From contig CAJNOQ010000324.1 in NCBI GenBank assembly GCA_905250885.1, positions 1-54,840 on the forward strand: 54,840 nt of DNA, given 5' to 3'. Below the pieces are notes generated by a model, which had not been told where the DNA came from, ran no database searches, and worked only from the letters and a program-made list of their open reading frames with translations. The stretch comes from Didymodactylos carnosus (lineage: Eukaryota > Rotifera > Eurotatoria > Philodinida > Philodinidae). Position numbers and translations under genes: made by a program. This document shows, one piece after another, positions 1 through 12,765 of the stretch (positions are counted from its first letter, which is position 1; each line of letters starts with the position of its first letter).

Positions 1-3000
1 ATAACGGTCTGATTGTTATTCACTGTGTTGTAATAAAAATCAGTTTTTAAAGTTTGAATCGTTTTATTTAATAAGTTACATACTTGGACATCATCAAAAA
101 TATTTTTTTAATTCAAGGAGTTTATTCATGGCGCATCTTTTGGAAAAAGATCAAGTTTTTATCATTTTCTCAGGCCGAGATACATACGAAATAAAATGTT
201 CTAACATATGATTGTTTTTTTGACAATTCGAAAAATGCTAGGTTTTCATATTGCCACCAGAAGTGATAGCCTTTCAAGAGTATTTATGACCTTTGTATTA
301 GGCAAAAACAACTTTATACTCTCCTCTTCCAAATAAAAAAATAATATGAGATTAAGCTTGTTCAGTAATGGAGTTATACGCATTTTTTAACATGCCGGAA
401 TTTTGGGACACCCAATGTGTTGACAAACGACGTGCTATCATTAAATTATTATGTTCAATTAAACATGACGCATTTAAGCGTTCAAAACGTAGTAATTCAC
501 TTGCGTCGGATGGGTATTTAAATATTGGCAACCTAAAAATATATCGTTATAGTGTCTGAATGTTACTATAGCTCATGATTTACCAATATATTCCTCATAT
601 CCTAGCTACATAATAGAGCACGAGCGTAATTTTTAATAATAGGTTACTTATATAATATCTAGCTCCTTCTTCCATGTCAGAATTTGACGATATTTTTTTA
701 TCTTATGTGTGTTCTCTTGCTCATGTCATGTGAATGCCAAAGGTTGGAATACTGGTGACCTATCTATTTATATAAATCTATAATGAGAGTTCTGAGATAG
801 CTGGAAAAATTTGGACAAAAACAAGTTAATACTTGATAAGTGACAGATTTGAAAACCGTCTCTTTTTTATTCTAAAGTTTTACGCATATTTATTACTGAT
901 CAAGAAGTAAATGCACAGTACCGAAGCAGATTTACTGTGCTTCATTAAGTATTTATGACCAACTGAAACAGGAAGTTGATCAAGATTTACTGCAGATTTA
1001 TAATGAATAGGAAAATTCTTTATCGAATAATACCGTATATCTTTGAGTACTGAGAGAAGCACGTTTTGATTCCATCTGACGACCAAGATATCAAAGAGCG
1101 GGGTGGTAATAAATTTTCTTTCGGAGTCCTCGATCAGGTCAAGGTCGAATGATACAATCCTTGTCATCACCAACCTGCTGTAATGTATTTCTAAAACGAT
1201 CTCAATGACGAGAAAAATTTGAACAAAGATAAGCTCATTTTTACTAACGTCCTGCCCGGTCATTTAGAGGTTGTAGAAAACACTTTAATGATAGAAAAAT
1301 TAGAGTAAAGTAACTCCTCTTAGCATGATCATCTATTCTTTTTATCTTTACCTACTGGCATCATTAATTCATGAGTAAGTTTATCATACGAAAACACGAA
1401 AAAAGAGAACCTCATGTGTTTAGAGAAAACAACAGAGAGAATTTTTAGATTTTTGCCTTATAAATTGCAAAACATATAACTAATATTTCTTTTAATCCCG
1501 ATTTTCTCCAGCACAAATTCATCAGACTGAAGTTAATACTTTTAATAAAAACATTTCCACGTGGATGGTTGCATCAATCAGAGCTATATAATGATAACTC
1601 TAAAACTAATGTAAGGTCATGTAGTTATCGTAAAACCATTAAGAATCCCTCAAAACCGTCATATCTCTGATTTTTGACTATTGTCTACAGCTTTTTTTCT
1701 CGTTTGACAAGCTGAGTGGGTAGAGCATGAAAAGTTGTACCTAATGTGATATTTTCACATCATTTCCAGGTTTCCTTAGAATACGGTAGCAAAAACACTT
1801 AGATGAACCCAAAATTTGTTATGGTTTTCGGTCCTTTTTAGATATTTTCGAGCATTTTAGAAAAAATTAAAAACCTATTAGGTACAAATTCTGAAAGAGC
1901 AAACAACACATCCTAATACTAATTTTCAGAATTTTTTCCGAAATCCTGAGGGAGATTTCAGGCACTAAAAAACCCATGGTGGAATTTTGGAAAACTAAGT
2001 GGTAGAATATGTTCCTGATATCACTCTGATATGTTGTACATCGAAAAAACTGAAGTTCAATGGGAAACCGAAACCACTGGCCCACCTCCTTTGGTCTATT
2101 TTTATAAAATAAAATATTTTTCAGTTAGTTTAAAAGTACCCTGCTATGAATTAAAGAAAGATGACTAATGTCAATACGCTTCATCGGACAGACAGAAAAT
2201 ACGACTCAATAGTCGATTCGTCATTTTTCGCAAAACACACATTATAAAACATTTCAGACGGAGGTAATGTCACACAATGACTAGAAACAGTCACTAAAAA
2301 TATTACTAGCGACAATGATCTAATTTTGCCGTCTACCCTAATAGTGCAAAGTAATTTTATAGAAAAGGAGAGGTTTTTACACCTAGAATATTTCGAAATT
2401 TTTTTGAAACGCGTGTTCTAATTTATCCAGTGCTAATAACGAATTTCCGATTCAGTTATAAGCGGTGATTCGTTTTCCATAATCTTTTTATCCTGACTAA
2501 TAGGTCTGCTTAAAGCTATGAGGAATTCTGCAAGTTTATACGGATGAAAGTTGTTAAAAGGTTACATAGGATTCGAGAGAGAGACAAAGCGGCCGCACTT
2601 AATACAAACAAACGAACGGGTAATTCGTTTCTTATTAGTTGTATCTGATGAACAGTAGGAGAGATGGATCAGTGTTAACAGGAGTAAAGTGTTCTCGTCA
2701 ATGCAATTTTCGATTCATTGCTCAATATTTTGAGAGAAGTGATGATTAATATAAGTGAGAAGATGTAACAGATTTCAATATACAATGTACAATTTTATTG
2801 GCTAGATGTTCTACGGTTTCAAGTATATCTAATTGAAACGAAGAAGTTTTTGTTTATAACATTCTTTGAACACAAATACTGCCGTGAAAAGTTTTGAGAT
2901 ATCAAACCGAACAATATGACCACATAGATAAACCACATTCGATTTTTTTAATGTTTTGTTTCTGCATACAAATTTCGAAATAAAAGGATATGTCTATATA

Positions 3001-4207
3001 CATATTGATATATCTTTATATATGTCTAAAGTAAATTAACTGTCATGTCATTGACATCGAATTCATAAATAACAATGTGGTGAAAGATCTGTTGTAATAC
3101 TTGTCGTGAGCTAATCGAATGGATAAAATCACAAACAATTCTGATGGTGTTTGCTTTTCAAAGTTTCATACAAATAGCCAAAGAGAATGTTATTTTACGA
3201 TAATAACGAGAAAAACTGTTATAAAACCTGTCTTACGTTAGATTTAGATAAATTAGTAATAGTAACTCTGTTTTTTTTGCTAATTATTTTATCTTTGACT
3301 TTTGAAATAAAAGTTAATAACTATTTTTTTGATTAATGTTATTGTTCAATTGTAGGATAATGATCGTTTTTACATATGTTTCGTCTTATCCTTTTATGTT
3401 TGTGATATTTTGTGAATTTTGATTCAAAATACATAAATCATTGCCGATAATGGGAAAAAAAAAGATTTTTACAATTCATTCTGTTGACGTAGAAAACGTA
3501 CCATCAAAAATTCAAATATACAAATAATTTTATTTCTGAAATATTTTCTTGAATTTGAACATTTGAAAGTCGCATCCGACTAAAAAACAAACTATTTTAA
3601 TGCTAAAAAATCTCTGAGTAGAAATACACAGTGTCTGATGGTAAGTTGACGAATATTTTTTATTTTATTTTGATCTAATGAAATAGTGCTATAGTCTTCC
3701 AACAAGCAGACAATTTTGACATTCAATACATTGAATATTACAGCTATTCTTTGATTAAAACTAAAAGCAAGAAGTTCAAAAATCAAGTTTTAATAGTATC
3801 TAGAGTTTCAGGATAGAATGACAGACAAAAATCTAATGTAAAATTCTGTTGCTTCAATGTTTATTTTCTCTTTGCTATCAACAGATAGGCGTTTATTATT
3901 ATTAATTTCTCTATCATATGTGCTTAGAAATCACCTCAATTAAGCCTTGTTAATCCTTTATTTGATGATGTTCTAATCCCAAAAAGTTAAAAAATATTCT
4001 TTTATTAACACGTTTTGTACGTGGTCAGATCTAGAACATTCTTTTATTGTTGAATTTGAGATTTACAGTAGTTTATTACTATACGATTGATATCCCAGAG
4101 TGCAGTTATTGCTCTCAAGTTTTATCTTTAACTCTCTTTTCTCTTTTTCGCTTTGTGTAACAATAAATCATCTTTTTATGAGTTTCATCTTTTTTTCTTC
4201 AGATGTT

Positions 4208-4235
4208 TGATATATATATATATATATATATATAT
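4208..4235. repeat. (TA)n microsatellite
   Basis: An uninterrupted TA dinucleotide run of about 28 bases, seen directly. No gene association. Confidence 0.9.
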
Positions 4236-4914
4236 TGTATGGTACTGCGAACTTTCATCGAAAAGGAATTTCATTGAAAAATATATTTCTATTTCTATCA
4301 AAATTTTTTTTACTGTAGGGTGTGGTTACGAAGCTTAAGCACGGATAAGACTTTAGCAGATCGCAGAGCTATGTGAGTGCATACGAAAGCTCTTTTTGAG
4401 GAGGAAAACCATGAACCAAGAACCAAAAAATATTTTTGATGAAAGTTCAGTAAATCATACAATTTCTCTTCGTCTGTCTAATATTTTACTTTTTCGTTAG
4501 GCAAAGACAATAAAAAATTAAAACCAGATTTCTTTTGTTATGGAAGTTATTGTTTTTATTATATCTCCATGAAGTGCAAGAGGTTAATACTATCTTTTGA
4601 CAAGAAAATAAAAGACGTATTTTAAATGCTGTTACCTATTAGTTAAGCAGTAAAAAGAACTAAAAATAGAAAAGTATACATTCTTCTGAAATATTTTATT
4701 AAAAAAGAACTGATATCCAAAATCTCTCAATGAAAATACATCACAATGTTCATAAAAATTTTTGATATTGAAACGAAAGTTTCTGTCAAGCACATAAGCT
4801 GAACTTACATACACAAATCAAAATTAGTTGATAAAGGAGTTATGGTGATCCGGCAGATTGAACAAAAATAACAAATACAATATTGCTCAGGTGAAACATA
4901 CCATACAGGATCTG

Positions 4915-5390
4915 TTTTTTATCTTATACAATCTTCTGATGTCTTTTGATGTGATTTTCTAAGATCTTGTCTTAAGATCGTGTGAGATATTATGATGGTG
5001 TGAGGTAGATTTTTCAAGAATTTACAAAAAAACAAGGAGATGTAGTACTTTTGGAGCTAGTGAATGTGATTTGAGAAGCTAGAGAATGTGATTAAACAGT
5101 TTGATGATGTTGATGTTTCCCGTATACCAGAATCACTAGAAGCGGGAAAAGCAGACGAGGACACCCGTAGAGAAAACCATGTGTGCGATTTTTACTGATC
5201 TAGTGGATTTCCTTCAAGTTCATAAGAGTTCTTATCAAAATTTTTTGTATGAAATTGTTGCAAGAAAAACTTTGTGAAATGTCACAAGAATTTTACACAC
5301 TTTTTCTTCAAAATCTTATAATTTTTTGACACATAATCTTGTAAGATCATACAAGGTTTTGCTTGGTCATTTGGCAAGACTCATTGATGT
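4915..5390. repeat. Repeat island rich in AAGATCTT/CTTGTAAGATC-type words
   Basis: Variants of a short palindromic word (AGATCTTGT, TTAAGATCGT, ATCTTGTAAGATCAT, TAAGAGTTCTTAT) recur on both strands, with TTATACAATCTT near the left edge and AAGATCATACAAGG near the right edge. Family resemblance to the better-defined islands at 26.9 and 34.4 kb suggests a degenerate foldback element. The limits are approximate and I see no clear target-site duplication. Confidence 0.4.
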
Positions 5391-5667
5391 AAATCATTCA
5401 CGGTAAGTGGGGGTTTCTTCTAATATTTTGCTCAAAAACCTATCTTTCCTGCTTGAAATGAGAGAGAAATGTTTTTCTCGTGATCGTGTTAATGATTTTT
5501 GTTATTTAAGCGTCAGAAGAGATACAAGTGAATTTTAAAGGAAACTATAGCAAGAGCGCTTCGAAAAGTTTTGCTCTTCATTCCAATCAAATGTGATGCC
5601 GCATTTTAGGAAGCAGTTCATTTCTTAATTCATTATCTACAGGATTTAACCAAAATTTCTCTTGTAG

Positions 5668-8600
5668 ATGTACCACTGGATATTTTGTGTCCAGTTAACA
5701 CTGCAATCATTACAATTCTCTAGCACCTTTGACTCAGAATTCAGTTTATCATCTTCTATCGAACGTTTTCGTAGACAATCTCCATTTGCAGATAGACAAG
5801 ATCAAATGAAACACTTTCAAAGACGGAATACTTTATCGACATTGGCACATTTAAATATACAATCGTAAGAGTTTCATGATAGTCGTATATAAAGGAGAGT
5901 TAACCTCATAAATTTATTTTCGAAGATCATACCTTGTTGTTGGTCCAAAAGTCATTCGTCCCTCTGACATTGTGAGTGTATGGATACTTATTTTAAATGA
6001 CGACTGGAATGTAACAAATATAGCCGTATCGATCTTTAATCGAGATGAAGAAGTAGCTGCAGGGCAAGAACAAGTTTCACCAGCAATACCAACACCTGTA
6101 CTAATGCAGGTACAAATACAAATGATGTAGAATATGAGTGTCTACGTTTATAGACAGAGACACTTATTTATGAAAATTTTGAAAAGAATGTTATTTTATG
6201 AGTGTTTACTAAAGTATCCTAAAAAATACTTGAATATTCTCAAATATTTCAATCACATGTCGCTGCATATAATAATATTTTCTTATTTAGATTCCGTCGA
6301 ATGCACGAAATGGAACGTATCGATTATATGTGAGAGCTACATTACCTGATGGTGAACTTAGATTTTACAATGAAACAGACCTGGAATTTCAATTAAAATC
6401 ATTGTCCATCTTCATTCAACTTGATCGTCCCATGTACCGGCATGAACAAACAGGTAACATCTGTAATACATCTAGTGTATTACTAATCTAAATTATTGTC
6501 TTTATATTTTCAGTTAACTTTCGGTGTATTCCTGTATATCCAGATCTGAGTGGTTATTATAGCACAATCAGTGTTTATATCATCGTATGTTTTCTAGAAT
6601 AGTTTTAATAAAAATTCTAATCATAGTTAGATATTCTAGGGTCCAATGAATAATATTTTAAGAAGATGGGAAAATCTTCAAACAAGTTCTGGTAATTAAC
6701 AACCTACATGTCAAATAAAATTGAATATAAATATTATATTTTTTTCTTAAAGGACTTGTGGAATTATCTTATACATTAGCGTCATTCATTGGCTTTGGTA
6801 CATATAAAATTCGTTGTCAAGCACAAAATACCATTGAAGAACGTCCATTCTTGGTCGATTTTTTCCGTTAGTATCATTTCGTAAGATATTATTACATATT
6901 CTTAGTACTTTTTTTGCATGATATACATGAGATTCTTTACTTAGTTTTATATGGTAATCCATCTGTAGATAGATTTAGTTTGCTTATAAAACAAAACATG
7001 TCTATAAAAATAGTAATAACTAAAAGATATATTTGAAGATGATGTTTCTCTATAGAAAAATAAGTAGATGATATACTTATCAAAGACAACACATATTCCT
7101 AGATGCATTACATCTTCTGGTTTTAGAAAAAATCCTGATGTGTTGAGCTCTTTTACTTCTATATTCAATGATTCAAAAAAACTCGTAGCTTAAACAAATT
7201 TGATTTAGCTTATACAAGTCAGATTATTTTAATATAATCCTTTTTTCCTATTTAAGTTCAGAAAAAAATTGAAGTCAATGTATCATTGCCATTATTCATT
7301 CATGTTGATTCACCAACGGTATCTGGTATCGTTACGGCAAAGTAATATTATGTTCTAATCATTTTTAATATTTTAAATAAATTCTTTTCTGTTTAGTTAC
7401 ACAACTGGACGTGGTGTTGTTGGACAAATGCGTCTAACAGTACGTTTAAGAAAAGAAGATGAACATTTTGAACCTGCTGTTCATCCAATACCACCTGATC
7501 AACCGGGACCAAAACTCGATTATTTCTATGAATTTGTAACTATAATCAACAGCAATTACAACCAAATTCTATTCATAAAATTATTATTATTTGTTTTAGT
7601 TCAATGGTCGAATAGATTTTTCTATTCCTATGGTAGAAGTTGTTGATCAATTTGGTAGTTTAATTAATCGAGAACTAATTGTAACAGCAACAGTTTTTGA
7701 TCCATTATGGAATGAAACAACAAATTCATCATTTTTAACATCACTTTACACTACTGTTTACAAATTAAAATTTCTCAATAGACAATCTCGTGTATTCAGA
7801 CCAAGAATGAGTTATATTGCTTATGTAACTATTTATATATTCACTTTATTTAAATAGCAACGTAATCTTATCTTTCAGATAGCTGCCCTTAATGGAGATA
7901 ATAGCCCATTTCATCTACATAATGATACAATGAAAAAAAGCACTTTCATTCGTATTTATGTCAATTTTGATAATTCAAAATCATTGGCAGCTGTCGAATA
8001 TCCAATTAATGATGATTCAATAATTAAACATGAAATTCTTGTACCACCGGACGAAGATGCATATTATATGTCAGTTCGTGTATGTATAGATTTTGTAAGA
8101 TCTTTAAAAAAGACGATCATACTGTTGATTCTATTCATAGGCTGAATTATTTATCAACAATACATATGTTCCAAATACACTAATTGAACAACGTTCTGTT
8201 CGATATCAATCACCCAGTTTCAGTTTTATCCAAATCTCAACATCTACATTTCATCCTCGTGTATGTAGGTATCGAATAAGTGTTTGTTGACACACTGTTC
8301 ATTTTAACTTGTTCTATTCAGATCGATGATTTTATGATATTTACAGTAAATATAAGTCATTATTGTGAGCGAGTTTATTATCATGTAAGTCGTTGATGCT
8401 TTAATAACTTTTAGTCAATTCACTGTAATTCTATTTCAGATTGTAGCATCAAGTCGTATTGTTCATACAGATATACTTCGTATGAATGCCTTACAACAAA
8501 GTTTTGATGTAGCAATCACACGTAAAATGGCACCGTCAGCACATATCATAGCCTATTTCATTCATACTACCGGTGAACTTGTAGCGGATGTATTACATTT

Positions 8601-11600
8601 TCATGTTAATATTACATCATTCGCAACACATTTAAATTTAACTATTAATCAACGAAAAGATTTAAGCGGAAAGACTGTCGAATTATTATCTTATTCATCA
8701 CCACAATCGGTCATAGCATTTGCTGGTACAGAATATGCACAACATCAATTGTATGGTGGAAATCAATTAAGTGAAATGGCGGTATAATGAAACTAAATTA
8801 GACAATGCTAAATGTTGTTTTATCAATATTGCATATATTTAGATCTACAATGAATTGTATACGTACGATATTAATGCCGAGCCAGGTCCAAATATCACAT
8901 GGTATCAAGATTTTTTAACACCTATAACAACAATATTCAGAGTTGGTCATTCTTCAGCATCTAATGTTTATGAAGTATTTAAATATACTGGACTATTTTT
9001 ATTATCGGATATTGAAACAGTTGTCGCTGAAGCACAAGATGAAACCTATTGTAAAGAGCATGGTGGACAATTAACGTGTAATGATGGTACTTGTTATACA
9101 ATCAGTGAAAAATGCGATGGAAAGTTTCAATGTCAAGATGGCGTTGATGAGAGAGATTGTAAGTTTATTTTTAGTAACTAGTTAAAGACTATCTAAAAAT
9201 ACATGCTTTCCACGGTTCTAAAATTCGATCATAACGTTAGTTGTTCAACTTAGGTACAGAAAAATCCGAAATTGCATTTACGCCTATAAACAAACGTTTA
9301 TGGCCATATTGGGAACGATTTTTTACCTTAACATTTGCATGGGCAACGCAAAACAACTATCCTGACGGCCGTGCTCAATTGACTGTTGATGTTCCATCAG
9401 TCAGAGCAACGTGGGTTGTATCAGCATTATCAATAAGTCACAAAACAGGCTTATCCATCCTACCCTATTCAGTAATAGTAAGTACAATATAAAATTGGAA
9501 GACTTGAAAATTCGAAAGGTTTTTTTTAGTTTGAAGGCACGAGGCAATTTTTCATTACTGTTGAAATTCCACCATTCGTACGCCTAGGAGAACAAATTGG
9601 TGCACGAGTTGATGTATTTAACTATCAACCTTATCGAATTGAAGTATGTGTTACGACTAAATAATGACGTATTATTTACTAAAAATTCTTCTCTAGGCAC
9701 TTATAATCCTTCATGCTTCGCCCAAGTATCGTTTTGTTAATATTGATGCAAACGGACTAGTATCATCATTTCAACCTCGTACATCTGAGGGTCATCATCA
9801 TGTACTGCTGATCGTATGTTTTTATTAATAAACTCGTACAAGTTAGATTAATCAATGAAGGTTTCAATACTTTAGATTGATCCAAGTGATACACGACGCG
9901 TATACATACCATTTGTTCCCATTGTAGACGGTTCAGTCGAGGTTATCATTGAAGGAGTGACTGGTGCAAATCGTGATATTATTACTAAACAAATCGAAGT
10001 TTCTGTATGTGCACTCAAGTAACTAACATTTTTACCATCGATACTATTGTCGTTTCTTGTAGTATGAAGGAATAATCAATTATTATCATACCAGTACATT
10101 AGTGTTATTAGAAAATATACCGAGACAAATGATGGAACTCGATATAAATGTGACAGAAAATTATATATTTCCATTAGAAAATTATTTTCGATATGTACCT
10201 GGTTCTGCTAAAGCCGAAATTTTCATTTCTGGTAGAGAGAATGGAAAAGTTATTGACGCACAATACTATAGATGAAGTGTAATTATGATTTTAGGCGATG
10301 TTGCTGGACCATTCTTTTGGAAAGGCGTTGATGTCACTCATACGGCTGATAATTTTGTAACAAAAACTGTGGCACCAGCTGAGTCAGCCTTGCTTGGTTT
10401 CAATATGATGCTGTACAATTTAATTTACATGAGACAAGGGCATGGTGGACGTGCGTTTGATGATGAAAAATTAATACTATTTCTTAATCATGCGAATATT
10501 GGTAAGATCGTTTGTAATAATGTATTGGTTTTAATAAGATAAAAAAATGTTTTGCACTTCGCCAGGATAAAACTTGGCGGATTTACTACGTTTTGTTGTA
10601 AATGACATTCAAATTTTGATTATAGAGTATCAGCGTTTAATGGCATTTTATTTTGATGATGGATCGGATGAAGGAATTTACGATGGTGCTTTCAGCAATT
10701 TTGGATGGAAAAATGAAACGAGTGTGTGGTAAGTATGCTGAATTGTAAACGCGAATTACTTCATATTGCTAAATTTATTCTGTTAAGGATGACATCATGG
10801 GTATTGATTGGTTTAAAAGATGCCACTCAACCAGAATGGGAAGAACGAAATTTATTCATAGATCCAAAAGTTCGAGCAAAATCAGCTCAATGGCTCGCTT
10901 CAAAACAAAATCTTGATGGATCATGGCCAGAATTAAGCAATATTCTTGATCGTGAAAAATTTCAAGTATGATATCTTTAAGTAAAGTTAAGCGAAATTTT
11001 CATCAATCTGTACTAATATCTTGTTTAGCCTCGTTTATTTTCGACGAACGGTATTCCACTTAATATATCGTTGACAGCTCAGTCGGTAATTGCCTTAAAA
11101 ATGAACATGGATATTAATGGTCTTCTGAAAGATGATATCGCAGATTCGGTGGAACGAGGACGTCTCTGGCTTGAAAAACATTTTCGTGTAGGTATCGTTA
11201 TTATAATTGTTATTATACGTTGTCTTAAATATTCAAATACATATTTATTAGGCAATTACAGATGTGTTCGAATTGGCAATAACAACGTACGCTCTTCATG
11301 TAGTCAATAGTCCAGATAAAGATATAGCGTTCAATATACTAATAAAAAAACAGAGACAAAGTATATTGTATTATTGTTTTAATAATATGACATATTGAAA
11401 ACATTGATTTTTCATTTTAGATACAAATGGTATGTATTGGTCAAATGTTGATATTCGTCCCAATGAGATAATGTATACAGCATTAACTGAACGTTTATCA
11501 CCAAAATTTGAATCAGATATTGAAGCTTATGCTATTGCAGCAACATCGTTTGTTCTACTGACATATATTAGCCGAGCTGAAACAGCAAAAAGCAGTGATT

Positions 11601-12765
11601 TACTAAAATGGATTCAACACCATCGAAATTTTATTGGTGGTTGGTGTTCAACTTACGATACATTTTTTGCACAAAAAGCAATTGTCGATTATGCAATACG
11701 TCGCGGTGACTCTATTCAGCAGTATCAGGTATGCTGTGACAATAATTACTCTATTTTAACTCTAACTAACCATTTTTTCGTTTTCAGTTACGTTTTAACA
11801 TATCAAGTTCTGACGATAGTGAAAACATGATGGAACCTATTTTAATAACAGATACAAATTTAATTAACACACAACAACGAAGTATTCAAAATGTGTACGG
11901 TCGGGCATTTATTGACGCCTATGGAACGGGTTATTCACTTGTACAAGTATGAGATATAGATAAGTTCTTTTAACTAATCCATGAATTGCTTTATGATGCT
12001 ATAGATGGTTGTTCAAAATAATGTGGAATTTCCATGGTTGATTCGTTCTGAACCAGCGAACAGATTTAATCTGACATTAGATATTAAAATGTCGGGTTAC
12101 AATAACTCGATATTATTGTATCAAGTGTGTATAACGTAAGTGATTGTAAAAGGTTTTCTTTCATGTCAACACATTTTATTCAAAATCTTTCAGTTGGTTA
12201 CCCGGTTTATTCAAGTCACATCGAAGTGGTTGGTCTATCTATACAATTGATATACCCACGGGATATCGAATTGAAGAACGTTATCTCAAAGATCTTGTAG
12301 GATTTGGTATTGTTAGAAATTTACGTGATGCCGAAAATTATCCAAATTCTTTAAATTTTTTATTTGAATTTGTACGCAACGCAATAATTTCTCTTTTTAT
12401 TTATTAATTTTTAATTTGTGTATTTTTTGCAGTTTGATCTTACACCAATTTGTTGGGAATTTGAATTGAAACGCTGGATACCAGTGGCAAATATGACACG
12501 TTACTACCACATGAAAGTGTATGAATGGCATGAACCATGTGAGTCTGATGAATAATTAACTGAAAGAAAAGTATTTCATAATTATTTTGCAGGGAGTATG
12601 AATCGTTCAATGTATACACTTCGTACATTGTTTTCATTGGATATTTGTGAAGTTTGTGGCTCTTATCAATGTCCCTATTGTCCATATTATGCACATGCAT
12701 CAACAATGAATTTTGTATTAATTTTTAACTTATTTTGGATTTTTTCCTTTTTTCTCGCAATATAA
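5668..12765 (+). CDS. Mcr-like thioester-family protein (TEP/A2M superfamily) without thioester, with LDLa domain
   Basis: Thirty exons: 5668-5864, 5926-6109, 6291-6453, 6514-6584, 6640-6691, 6753-6866, 7257-7341, 7397-7535, 7600-7824, 7879-8079, 8141-8260, 8322-8384, 8440-8781, 8843-9158, 9254-9477, 9530-9643, 9697-9813, 9876-10004, 10063-10231, 10295-10501, 10626-10728, 10788-10965, 11029-11187, 11252-11360, 11421-11728, 11788-11946, 12005-12135, 12194-12371, 12433-12538, 12593-12765. They join in frame to 1611 residues. MG1 starts near residue 66 (YLVVGPKVIRPSDIVSV) and MG2 begins IQLDRPMYRHEQT. An LDL-receptor class A module lies at about 722-758 with six cysteines and the acidic C-terminal motif DGVDERDC. 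The A2M core follows (FAWATQNNYPDGRAQLTV). At the thioester position (about 1036-1046) GCGEQ is replaced by PAESALLGFNMM. An alpha-alpha toroid and a receptor-binding domain (about 1417-1550) follow. The C-terminus is Cys-rich, then hydrophobic. By family knowledge this combination marks Mcr (TEP6), a septate-junction/opsonin-like protein; that role is inferred here. The start is the first Met after a weak signal-like segment, immediately after a TAG acceptor-like site. Confidence 0.88.

Larger units (their letters stand above)
1..5667. other. Region without a recognised gene
   Basis: I see no supported gene in this stretch. The longest open frames (about 60-127 codons, for example on the minus strand at 880-1263) show no family resemblance, have no flanking splice pattern, and fit chance in AT-rich DNA. 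It contains a TA dinucleotide run (about 4208-4235) and a repeat-rich island at about 4915-5390, listed separately. The last kilobase should contain the promoter and 5' UTR of the Mcr-like gene, but I cannot point to a specific element. Confidence 0.6.

Noticed and set aside
368-559. 63-codon plus-strand open frame with a basic C-terminal half
   Set aside because: Too short and featureless to support as a gene.
880-1263. 127-codon minus-strand open frame
   Set aside because: No recognisable motif, no splice context, no neighbouring homologous segment. A frame this long is plausible by chance or as a repeat remnant in this composition.
2589-2596. GCGGCCGC (NotI) site as a possible vector or linker junction
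   Set aside because: A single 8-base site in ordinary AT-rich sequence on both sides; no vector sequence is visible.
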